From NCBI GenBank assembly GCA_047632015.1, contig JBLIBC010000018.1:1-19389 (forward strand): DNA of 19,389 bases, given 5' to 3'. The notes under the pieces were generated by a model. It did no database searches. It saw nothing but the letters and a program-made list of their open reading frames with translations, and was not told where the DNA came from. Made by a program: the position numbers and the translations under genes. Origin of the DNA: JBLIAZ01 sp047632015. GTDB lineage: Bacteria > Bacteroidota > Bacteroidia > Flavobacteriales_C > GCA-002722245. How positions within the stretch are numbered: position 1 is the stretch's first letter; each line of letters begins with the position of its first letter. Below are positions 8,416 through 15,489 of the stretch, one piece after another.

Positions 8416-8450
8416 AAAAGACCTCAGAATTTTCTGGGGTCTTTTACTTT
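8416..8450 (+). terminator. Hairpin terminator after gldJ, touching murF
   Basis: AAAAGACCTCAGA (8416-8428) pairs with TCTGGGGTCTTTT (8433-8445), with one G-T pair, over a four-base loop. The T-rich tail TTTTACTTTT is broken by AC. The tail ends only seven bases before the murF ATG and overlaps a possible murF promoter box. Confidence 0.7.
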
Positions 8451-8452
8451 TA
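8445..8452 (+). promoter_or_regulatory. Possible -7 box of murF
   Basis: TACTTTTA matches TAnnTTTG except at the last base and ends four bases before the ATG. Its first base is the last base of the gldJ terminator stem. No TTG lies at the usual -33 distance. If it is used, the murF transcript would be leaderless or nearly so. Confidence 0.35.
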
Positions 8453-8456
8453 CATC

Positions 8457-9752
8457 ATGACGATTGCTCAACTACATGATGTGTTTTTAAAATCTTCTGG
8501 TGTATGTACAGATACAAGGAATATTCAAAATAATAGTATTTTTTTCGCATTGAAAGGAGGGAACTTTAATGGTAACCAATACGCCTTAAATGCTTTGTCT
8601 GCTGGATGTATATTTGCTGTCGTTGACGAGGATATAGGAAATCATGAAGGTTTGATACAAGTTAATGATACACTGTTAACGCTGCAAGAGCTAGCAAATT
8701 TTCATAGATCAAAATTATCATGCCCAGTCATGGCTATTGCTGGCTCAAATGGTAAAACTACCACAAAAGAGTTGTTAGCTTCGGTGTTAAGGCAAAAATA
8801 TACCCTTTGTGCTACGAAAGGCAACTTAAACAATCAAATTGGAGTCCCTTTGACTATTTTGTCTGCAAAAATAGATGTGAAATTTTTATTGATTGAAATG
8901 GGTGCAAATCATCAGAAAGAGATTGAGTTTTTATGTCACATCGCCGAGCCAGATTACGGTTTACTTGCAAATATAGGTCTTGCCCATTTGGAAGGTTTTG
9001 GAGGGTTAGAAGGTGTAAAAAAGGGGAAGACAGAGTTGTATAAGTACCTCAATTCAAGCAGCAAGAAGGTGTTTTTTAACAACGATGAACCCTCAATTGC
9101 GGAGTTTAAAAGTACCATAAAAAACATAGTTCCCTATGGTGCGGATACGAATGTAAAACTGGTCAAAAAGGAAAATAAAGAAGGTCTGCTTTTTTTGGAA
9201 CTAGAATTAGATGAATCTATTTACCGTGTGCAATCCCAGTTATTTGGAAATTACAATGTCAATAATATTTTAACTGCGCTTGCTGTTGGAAATTATTTTG
9301 AAGTTGATACCTTAAAGATGGTTGACGCGATTAAAAACTATAAGCCTACTAATAATAGGAGTGAAATAGTACTCACAAAAAAAGGAAATGACGTCATTCT
9401 TGATGCATATAATGCTAATCCAACCAGTATGCATAATGCTATTAAGGAATTTTCTACTTTGTACAATGAGGGGGTTTATATTCTTGGTGATATGTTGGAA
9501 CTGGGGGAGCAATCTGAAACTCAACATGAATTAATTATTCAATACTTAAAAAGACTTAGTGGAAAAAAGATTTTGGTAGGGAACGAGTTTGGTAAACACA
9601 AAGCCAAATTTAGTTCGGATATAGATTTTCTTTTTTTTACAGATGTTAAGTCTGTAACACTTCAATTAAGTGTTATGAACATTGTAAATACTAAAGTTTT
9701 AATAAAAGGATCAAGAGGGGTTGCTCTTGAGAAAACAATGCATGAATTGTAG
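8457..9752 (+). CDS. murF: UDP-N-acetylmuramoyl-tripeptide--D-alanyl-D-alanine ligase (MurF)
   Basis: MurF adds the D-Ala-D-Ala dipeptide to UDP-MurNAc-tripeptide using ATP, the last cytoplasmic step of peptidoglycan precursor synthesis. The 431-residue length is typical. The N-terminal UDP-binding domain contains SSGVCTDTRNIQNNSIFFAL. The central domain has the ATP-binding P-loop GSNGKTT at residues 96-102, the MurF-type segment GNLNNQIGVPLT starting at 122, EMGANHQKEI, and NIGLAHLEGFGG. The C-terminal domain has DAYNANPTSM starting at Asp316 and the GDMLELGEQS stretch. The DAYNANP and NNQIG motifs separate it from MurC, MurD and MurE. Adjacency to gldJ agrees with my recollection of the gldJ-murF order in other flavobacteria. 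I see no clear terminator in the 150 bases behind it. Confidence 0.97.
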   Translation: MTIAQLHDVFLKSSGVCTDTRNIQNNSIFFALKGGNFNGNQYALNALSAGCIFAVVDEDIGNHEGLIQVNDTLLTLQELANFHRSKLSCPVMAIAGSNGKTTTKELLASVLRQKYTLCATKGNLNNQIGVPLTILSAKIDVKFLLIEMGANHQKEIEFLCHIAEPDYGLLANIGLAHLEGFGGLEGVKKGKTELYKYLNSSSKKVFFNNDEPSIAEFKSTIKNIVPYGADTNVKLVKKENKEGLLFLELELDESIYRVQSQLFGNYNVNNILTALAVGNYFEVDTLKMVDAIKNYKPTNNRSEIVLTKKGNDVILDAYNANPTSMHNAIKEFSTLYNEGVYILGDMLELGEQSETQHELIIQYLKRLSGKKILVGNEFGKHKAKFSSDIDFLFFTDVKSVTLQLSVMNIVNTKVLIKGSRGVALEKTMHEL

Positions 9753-9860
9753 TATTTATTGCTGTTTGAATGTTATACAAAATGGCACTTACAATCCTAG
9801 GTATTCAATGAAAGCCGCTAATTATTGTCCTTTTATAGGTGATATTATTTAGGTAATTAT

Positions 9861-9868
9861 TACTTTCG
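9861..9868 (+). promoter_or_regulatory. -7 promoter box of pdhA-pdhC
   Basis: TACTTTCG has one mismatch to TAnnTTTG and lies 37 bases before the pdhA ATG. No TTG occurs at 17-23 bases upstream. An imperfect repeat (AGGTgATATTATTT / AGGTaATTATTACT) spans the bases around the box. Confidence 0.45.
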
Positions 9869-9905
9869 TAAATTGTTACTAGAAACTGAATTAAATCCAA
9901 ACAAA

Positions 9906-10916
9906 ATGGCTGCTAAAAAATCAGCGAATAATTACGGTAAAAAAGACTACTTAAAATGGTATGAGCAAATGTTGCTGATGCGAAAATTTGAAGAAAAGTC
10001 AGGACAAAAATATATTCAACAAGAAATCAGAGGGTTTTGCCATTTGTACATTGGTCAAGAGGCTGTATTGATGGGTGTTATTGATGCTACAAAAGCAGAG
10101 GATAGCATGATCACCACCTACAGAGATCATTGTCATCCAATCGCCAAAGGAATGCATCCTAAATATGTAATGGCTGAACTGTATGGTAAAACAACTGGTT
10201 GCTCTGGAGGAAAGGGAGGGTCCATGCATATTTTCAGTAAAGAATTTAATTTTTATGGTGGACACGGAATTGTGGGAGGTAATATTCCTTTAGCTGCTGG
10301 GATCGCTTTTGCTGATAAATACCGAGGAGATGATTTTGTTACTACCTGTTTCATGGGAGATGGTGCTGTTCGCCAAGGAGCTTTTCACGAAGCTTTAAAC
10401 ATGGCCATGACGTGGAAATTACCTGTAGTTTATGTCATTGAAAACAACCAGTATGCGATGGGTACTTCGGTTGAAAGGACTTCAAACGTTACTGATTTAT
10501 CCAAATTAGGTCTTGCTTTTGATATGCCTTCTGCATCTGTTGACGGTATGGATGTCGTTGCTGTTGCTGACGCGATGAAAATTGCTGTTGAAAGAGCTAG
10601 AAAAGGTGACGGTCCTACATTGTTGGAAATGAATACTTACCGGTATAAAGGGCATTCAATGTCGGATCCAGCAAAATATCGAACTAAAGATGAGTTGCAA
10701 GAGTACAAGGATTTAGATCCTGTTAAGCAAGTTTTAGCGGTCGTAAAAGATAAAAAATACGCCACGGAAAAAGAATTAAAAGCAATTGAAAAACGAGTAG
10801 CAGATTTAATAGAAGAAAGTGTCAAATTTGCTGAAGAATCACCTGCTCCTGAGGACGATGCAATATACGAAGATGTATACGAACAAGAAGATTATCCATT
10901 TATCAAAGAATATTAA
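9906..10916 (+). CDS. pdhA: Pyruvate dehydrogenase E1 component, alpha subunit
   Basis: E1 alpha works with E1 beta to decarboxylate pyruvate on thiamine diphosphate and pass the acetyl group to the lipoyl arm of E2. The 336-residue protein has the thiamine-diphosphate motif GDG at 151-153, running to ENN at 179-181, as in the family's GDG-x(about 26)-NN pattern. It also shows GGKGGSMHIF, GHGIVGGNIPLAAGIA and RYKGHSMSDPAKYR, the last being the loop near the active site. I prefer the ATG at 9906 over an in-frame TTG at 9873: the TTG lies only a few bases behind the promoter box, and MAAKKSANNYGKKDYL begins at an A-rich start (AAACAAAATGG). pdhC follows after 10 bases, so the two form an operon. 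The beta subunit is not in this window. A branched-chain 2-oxoacid dehydrogenase is less likely given the strong pyruvate-type sequence. Confidence 0.95.
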   Translation: MAAKKSANNYGKKDYLKWYEQMLLMRKFEEKSGQKYIQQEIRGFCHLYIGQEAVLMGVIDATKAEDSMITTYRDHCHPIAKGMHPKYVMAELYGKTTGCSGGKGGSMHIFSKEFNFYGGHGIVGGNIPLAAGIAFADKYRGDDFVTTCFMGDGAVRQGAFHEALNMAMTWKLPVVYVIENNQYAMGTSVERTSNVTDLSKLGLAFDMPSASVDGMDVVAVADAMKIAVERARKGDGPTLLEMNTYRYKGHSMSDPAKYRTKDELQEYKDLDPVKQVLAVVKDKKYATEKELKAIEKRVADLIEESVKFAEESPAPEDDAIYEDVYEQEDYPFIKEY

Positions 10917-10926
10917 ATAAAGAATC

Positions 10927-12183
10927 ATGGCTGAAGTAATATACATGCCAAAACTTAGTGATACCATGACTGATGGTGTGGTAGCTGAGTGGCATAAAAA
11001 AGTAGGAGACACTGTCGAAAATGGCGACCTATTAGCTGAAATTGAAACTGACAAAGCTACTATGGAGTTTGAGTCATTTCAAGAAGGAGTGCTATTACAT
11101 ATCGGTGTAGAAGCCGGAGCTACTGCTCCTGTTGATTCGGTACTTGCGATCTTAGGAGAAAAGGGCGAAGATGTTTCAAAATTATTAAAAGAAGAAGCTG
11201 AAAAAGCAGCAAGTGCACCAAAGGAAAAAGAGGAAAGTCCTGCTCCGGCAGCGATTACAACTCCAGTTCCTGCTGCAGTTGTAAGTTCCACACCAACTAC
11301 TTCTGCTCCTGTAAAACCAGCGCCAGTTGCTGTAGCGGCACCCATTGATAGCAATATTAAAGTAATAGCTTCTCCACTAGCGAGAAAATTAGCAGAGGAA
11401 AGAAACTTACCTTTAGCAAGGATTCCAGGAAGTGGAGATGGTGGAAGAATAGTTAAAAGAGACATTGAAAACTTCATACCAGGTGGTGTAGTTGATACAT
11501 CAGAAAGCTTTGAAGAGGTAGGTGTTTCTCAAATGAGAAAAATAATAGCTTCACGATTAAGTGAATCCTTGTTCACTGCTCCTCATTTTTACTTGACAAT
11601 GGATATCGACATGGATAATGCCATTGCGGCTAGAAAATCTGTGATTGATTATGGTGGACAAAAGATTTCGTTTAACGACATGGTCGTTAAGGCAACTGCT
11701 AAAGCTTTAAAAAGACACCCTAAAGTTAACTCAAGCTGGTTAGGTGATAGGATTCGATATAACAACCATGTTCATGTTGGGGTGGCTATTGCTATTGAAG
11801 ATGGATTAGTTGTTCCATCTGTTCATTTTGCTGATCAAAAAACCATGCAAGATATCAGTGTTGAGATAAAAGATTTGGCAGTCAGAGCAAAAAGTAAAAA
11901 ATTAGCTCCTGATGAAATGGTGGGGAGCACATTTACAATATCTAATTTAGGAATGTTTGGTTTAACTGAATTTACAGCTATCATCAATACTCCTAATGCT
12001 TGTATTTTGGCTGTAGGTGGTATTCAACAAGTTCCTGTAGTTAAAAAAGGACAAGTGGTGCCAGGGAATGTAATGAAAGTAACCCTTTCTTGTGATCATC
12101 GAGTGGTTGATGGTGCAATGGGAGCTGAATTTTTACAAACTTTTAAGCAAATCCTGGAGAATCCGATTTTATTAAACGAATAA
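10927..12183 (+). CDS. pdhC: Dihydrolipoamide acetyltransferase, E2 of pyruvate dehydrogenase
   Basis: E2 forms the core of the complex and transfers acetyl groups from the lipoyl arm to coenzyme A. The 418-residue protein contains one lipoyl domain (about 1-80) with the lipoylated lysine predicted at Lys43 in EIETDKATMEFES. An Ala/Pro/Val-rich flexible linker follows (about 95-145). Next is a peripheral-subunit-binding domain (about 149-185; ASPLARKLAEERNLPLARIP, GSGDGGRIVKRDI). The catalytic acyltransferase domain (about 200-418) contains the active-site DHRVVDG with His391 and Asp395. E2 chains elsewhere can carry up to three lipoyl domains; this one has a single domain. The gene lies 10 bases after pdhA and ends before a strong terminator. 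Confidence 0.96.
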   Translation: MAEVIYMPKLSDTMTDGVVAEWHKKVGDTVENGDLLAEIETDKATMEFESFQEGVLLHIGVEAGATAPVDSVLAILGEKGEDVSKLLKEEAEKAASAPKEKEESPAPAAITTPVPAAVVSSTPTTSAPVKPAPVAVAAPIDSNIKVIASPLARKLAEERNLPLARIPGSGDGGRIVKRDIENFIPGGVVDTSESFEEVGVSQMRKIIASRLSESLFTAPHFYLTMDIDMDNAIAARKSVIDYGGQKISFNDMVVKATAKALKRHPKVNSSWLGDRIRYNNHVHVGVAIAIEDGLVVPSVHFADQKTMQDISVEIKDLAVRAKSKKLAPDEMVGSTFTISNLGMFGLTEFTAIINTPNACILAVGGIQQVPVVKKGQVVPGNVMKVTLSCDHRVVDGAMGAEFLQTFKQILENPILLNE

Positions 12184-12205
12184 TTATATAAGATTTCATA
12201 GTATG

Positions 12206-12235
12206 AAAAGCCGTCTTTTTAAGACGGCTTTTTTT
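12206..12235 (+). terminator. Strong terminator after pdhC
   Basis: AAAAGCCGTCTT (12206-12217) pairs perfectly with AAGACGGCTTTT (12221-12232) over a TTT loop, and the T run continues to 12235. It closes the pdhA-pdhC unit. It ends ten bases before the guaA ATG and touches the box proposed for guaA. Confidence 0.92.
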
Positions 12236-12242
12236 ATATTTG
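12235..12242 (+). promoter_or_regulatory. Possible -7 box of guaA
   Basis: TATATTTG is an exact match to TAnnTTTG and ends three bases before the guaA ATG. It begins at the last T of the pdhC terminator. The upstream -33 zone lies within the terminator stem and has no TTG. guaA must be expressed despite the terminator, so a promoter here is plausible and would give a leaderless message. Confidence 0.45.
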
Positions 12243-12245
12243 AGC

Positions 12246-13778
12246 ATGCAAGAAAAAATAATTATTTTAGATTTCGGCTCTCAGTATACTCAGTTGATTG
12301 CTAGGAGGTTGCGAGAGCTTAATACTTATTGTGAAATACACCCTTATTATAGAATACCAAGCATTGATGAGTCAGTAATTGGAGTCGTATTATCTGGAAG
12401 TCCATTTTCGGTTTTGGATGAGAAAGCGCCAAATCCAGATTTAAGTGAAATTGAAGGTAAGTTACCACTTCTAGCTGTGTGTTATGGCGCACAATTTTTA
12501 GCAAAAAAACACGGAGGAGAAATTTCTCCATCTGAGATCAGGGAGTACGGAAGAGCAAATATTTCAAGCATTGCTGATAAACATCAGTTAATGAATGGAG
12601 TACCATTGAATTCACAGGTGTGGATGAGTCATGGTGACACCATTACAAAGTTACCTGCTGATTTCGAGATAATTGCCAGCACTAAAGATGTCAGTTGCGC
12701 TGCTTATCATATTAAAAGTGAAAACACTTTTGGAATACAGTTTCACCCTGAAGTTTATCATTCAACTGATGGCGCAACGATACTAAAGAATTTTGTGGTG
12801 GGAGTTTGTGCTTCCAAACAAGATTGGACGCCATCATCATTTGTAGATTCCACAGTTTCTGATCTGAAAGAAAAAATTGGGGATGATAAAGTAGTGCTAG
12901 GATTATCTGGTGGTGTCGACAGCAGTGTAGCAGCTGTTTTACTTGACAAGGCGATCGGAAGTAAATTGTATTGCATTTTTGTTGATAATGGCTTGCTGCG
13001 AAAAAATGAATTTGAAGAAGTGCTAGAACAGTACAAAGAGTTGGGGTTAAATGTAAAAGGCGTTAATGCTAAAGACAGATTTTTATCAGAATTAGCTGGA
13101 GAATCTGATCCTGAAGGAAAGAGAAAAATAATTGGTCGAGTTTTTATTGAAGTTTTTGATGACGAAGCAAATCTAATTGAAGACGTAAAATGGCTTGCTC
13201 AAGGGACAATATATCCAGATGTAATTGAATCGGTGAGTGTTGATGGCGGACCTTCAGTCACTATAAAATCACACCATAATGTAGGTGGATTGCCGGATTT
13301 CATGAAGTTGGATATCGTAGAGCCTTTAAGGTTAATTTTTAAAGATGAAGTACGAAGAGTGGGTCGAGAAATGGGTATTTCAGAAAAAATACTTGGAAGA
13401 CATCCTTTTCCTGGACCAGGACTTGGAATTAGAATCCTAGGAGATGTGACTCCTGAGCGAGTAAGAATACTACAGGAAGTTGATTACGTATTCATTCAAG
13501 GTTTAAAAGATCATGGATTATATGATGAAGTATGGCAAGCTGGAGCAATATTTCTACCTGTAAATACGGTGGGAGTGATGGGTGATGAAAGGACATATGA
13601 AAACGCAGTAGCTTTAAGAGCGGTTTCCTCAACTGACGGTATGACAGCTGATTGGGTTCATTTACCTTATGAGTTTTTAGGCTTTATCTCAAATGAGATC
13701 ATCAATAAAGTAAAAGGTATTAACAGGGTTGTTTATGACATCAGCAGTAAGCCGCCAGCAACCATAGAATGGGAATGA
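12246..13778 (+). CDS. guaA: GMP synthase (glutamine-hydrolysing)
   Basis: GuaA converts XMP to GMP with ATP and glutamine, the last step of guanine nucleotide synthesis. The 510-residue protein has a class I glutamine amidotransferase domain (about 1-195) with nucleophile Cys79 in LLAVCYGAQFLA and His167/Glu169 in FGIQFHPEVYH. The ATP pyrophosphatase domain follows, with the PP-loop SGGVDSS at 221-227. The C-terminal dimerisation part contains GRHPFPGPGLGIRILGD and ends in ISSKPPATIEWE, as is standard. I chose the ATG at 12246. An in-frame TTG two codons upstream (12240) is possible, but the conserved start MQEKIIILDFGSQYTQ fits the ATG. The LysM gene follows after 19 bases and may be partly co-transcribed. 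Confidence 0.98.
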   Translation: MQEKIIILDFGSQYTQLIARRLRELNTYCEIHPYYRIPSIDESVIGVVLSGSPFSVLDEKAPNPDLSEIEGKLPLLAVCYGAQFLAKKHGGEISPSEIREYGRANISSIADKHQLMNGVPLNSQVWMSHGDTITKLPADFEIIASTKDVSCAAYHIKSENTFGIQFHPEVYHSTDGATILKNFVVGVCASKQDWTPSSFVDSTVSDLKEKIGDDKVVLGLSGGVDSSVAAVLLDKAIGSKLYCIFVDNGLLRKNEFEEVLEQYKELGLNVKGVNAKDRFLSELAGESDPEGKRKIIGRVFIEVFDDEANLIEDVKWLAQGTIYPDVIESVSVDGGPSVTIKSHHNVGGLPDFMKLDIVEPLRLIFKDEVRRVGREMGISEKILGRHPFPGPGLGIRILGDVTPERVRILQEVDYVFIQGLKDHGLYDEVWQAGAIFLPVNTVGVMGDERTYENAVALRAVSSTDGMTADWVHLPYEFLGFISNEIINKVKGINRVVYDISSKPPATIEWE

Positions 13779-13787
13779 TAATTGTTT

Positions 13788-13795
13788 TAATTTTG
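13788..13795 (+). promoter_or_regulatory. Possible -7 box before the LysM gene
   Basis: TAATTTTG matches TAnnTTTG exactly and ends two bases before the ATG at 13798. No TTG is found at the usual -33 distance, and no terminator separates guaA from this gene. Read-through from guaA is the alternative to a separate promoter. Confidence 0.35.
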
Positions 13796-13797
13796 AC

Positions 13798-15474
13798 ATG
13801 AAATATATTTTTAGCGTAATAGTATTGTTGGCAAGTTTAATCTGTCAAGGACAGTTACAAGACAGCACTGTTATATTTAATGGAAAAGAGTACTCCTTGC
13901 ACAAAATGGAGCAAGGAGAAACGCTTTATCAGTTGAGTAGGAAATATAAAGTTTCCTTTTCAAGTGTAAGAGAAGGAAATCCTGATAAAGGTGACGAAGT
14001 AGGGTTAGGTGATCTTATTAGGATACCATCTAGTTATATTGCTCCCAAAAAAGAGGATTCAGACAGCACAGATACACAGCCTGTCGTTGGTCAGTCTATA
14101 ACCCCTGTTGCAGCAGAAAAAGTTGAGGCTTTACCTCTTGGTTATTATTGGTACGAAATTCAACAAGGAGAAACGATTTATTCATTACATGTAAAATTTA
14201 AAACGACAGAAGAACAATTATTAAATGACAACCCTTTAGTTAAATCAGTAGGTCTTAAAACAGGTCAAAAAATTAAATTACGTAAGGATACTTTTGACAG
14301 TGAAAGTAAAAAGAACAGTGTATTAGAGGCGATAAAGTCGCTAAGAAGCAATATTGACTCTGCTACTTTAACCGACACCAATGTATTCAGGATTGGGTTG
14401 TTGCTCCCTTTTAATTTGGAGGAGAATAAGAGTAGAATGGAAAACGTAAGAGAAGGTCAAGAAGTTGAAATAATGAACCAAACAAAATTTTTCCTAGAGT
14501 TTTTACAGGGAGCAAAATTTGCAATAGATTCATTAAAAAATAAAGGTCAAAACATACAAGTATTTGTATTTGATACTAAGTCCGATACAAACCACATAGC
14601 TTCCTTGCTCAAAAAAGGTGAATTTAAAAAGTTAAACATGATAGTTGGCCCGGCGTTCGGTCATAATTTTGAATACTTAGCTAAAAGAATGAATGGCTCT
14701 AATACCTTTTTGGTTTCGCCGTATGGAAAAAAGATGAGCATTCTTTCTCGTAATCCGAAAGTTATTAAATGCAGGCCTTCGGTGAACAGCAGAATAAAAC
14801 CGTTAGCTGAGTTCTTGTATTACAATCATAAGAATGATAACATCATATTCTCCCACGAAGGTTCTGTGGACTTACTTCTTGTCGAAAAATTACAAACAGA
14901 AATATTAGCTTTAAGTCTGCTTCAAGACAGTGTTATTATGCCATCTCCTGTAATTGTGAAAGGTGTTTTTGAACCAGTGGCAAAGCTAAATAACCAGCGC
15001 AAGAACATTGTTGTGTCCATGAATATCAAGGAAAGTTTTGCTACAAAACTGGTAGTGAAAATGCAAAGTAAACACAAGGACTTTGAAATAGTTTTAATCG
15101 GCATGGAAGAGTGGAAGTCGTATAAAAATATTGAAGTGAGGTATTGGGAATCGTTAAGTATGCATGTAGTTGGAAACTTAGATTACAGATATTTAGGAGT
15201 TAAAAGCGAGAGTTTTTTCACCTCATATTTTAAAGTTCATTATACGGAACCTAGTTACCATGCAGTGCTAGCATATGAGATTTTATTGAACTTATGTGGT
15301 AAGCTTGAAAACAATATATACAGCCATACACAGGTAGCGGGAAGGCATACAAAAGGTGAAGTTTCAAATTACCTGTATAAATTTACAGGAAACAGAACAG
15401 GCCTCGATAATGTTTCTACAACAGTATATAAATACAAGGATTTTAAGTTTGTGCCGGTCATTGATGAGCAATAA
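13798..15474 (+). CDS. Secreted protein with two LysM domains and a type 1 periplasmic-binding-protein fold
   Basis: The 558-residue protein begins with a hydrophobic signal peptide (about 1-18). Cys16 lacks a proper lipobox, so I do not call it a lipoprotein. Two LysM peptidoglycan-binding modules follow: about 33-78 (MEQGETLYQLSRKYKV, ending GDLIRIP) and about 116-162 (EIQQGETIYSLHVKFKT, ending GQKIKLR). From about 197 (FRIGLLLPFNLEEN) to near the end it resembles a type 1 periplasmic substrate-binding or LppC-like domain, with VFVFDTKSD, IVGPAFGHNFEYLAKRM, LVSPYGKK and SYHAVLAYEIL. This LysM-PBP1 architecture is known in Bacteroidota; as far as I recall no function has been assigned. A role anchored to peptidoglycan, sensing or regulating wall synthesis in the periplasm, is inference. 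No transporter genes are nearby, so it is unlikely to serve an ABC importer. Confidence 0.88.
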   Translation: MKYIFSVIVLLASLICQGQLQDSTVIFNGKEYSLHKMEQGETLYQLSRKYKVSFSSVREGNPDKGDEVGLGDLIRIPSSYIAPKKEDSDSTDTQPVVGQSITPVAAEKVEALPLGYYWYEIQQGETIYSLHVKFKTTEEQLLNDNPLVKSVGLKTGQKIKLRKDTFDSESKKNSVLEAIKSLRSNIDSATLTDTNVFRIGLLLPFNLEENKSRMENVREGQEVEIMNQTKFFLEFLQGAKFAIDSLKNKGQNIQVFVFDTKSDTNHIASLLKKGEFKKLNMIVGPAFGHNFEYLAKRMNGSNTFLVSPYGKKMSILSRNPKVIKCRPSVNSRIKPLAEFLYYNHKNDNIIFSHEGSVDLLLVEKLQTEILALSLLQDSVIMPSPVIVKGVFEPVAKLNNQRKNIVVSMNIKESFATKLVVKMQSKHKDFEIVLIGMEEWKSYKNIEVRYWESLSMHVVGNLDYRYLGVKSESFFTSYFKVHYTEPSYHAVLAYEILLNLCGKLENNIYSHTQVAGRHTKGEVSNYLYKFTGNRTGLDNVSTTVYKYKDFKFVPVIDEQ

Positions 15475-15489
15475 AGTTACTTAAACAAC

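Noticed and set aside
9873..9905. TTG start 11 codons upstream of pdhA
   Set aside because: It lies only a few bases after the -7 box, probably at or before the transcription start. The ATG at 9906 has the expected A-rich leader.
12240..12245. TTG start two codons upstream of guaA
   Set aside because: It overlaps the TATATTTG box, and the ATG at 12246 fits the conserved N-terminus.
13798..15474. Calling the LysM protein an ABC-transporter amino-acid binding protein
   Set aside because: No permease or ATPase gene is adjacent, and the LysM pair points to a peptidoglycan-bound role.
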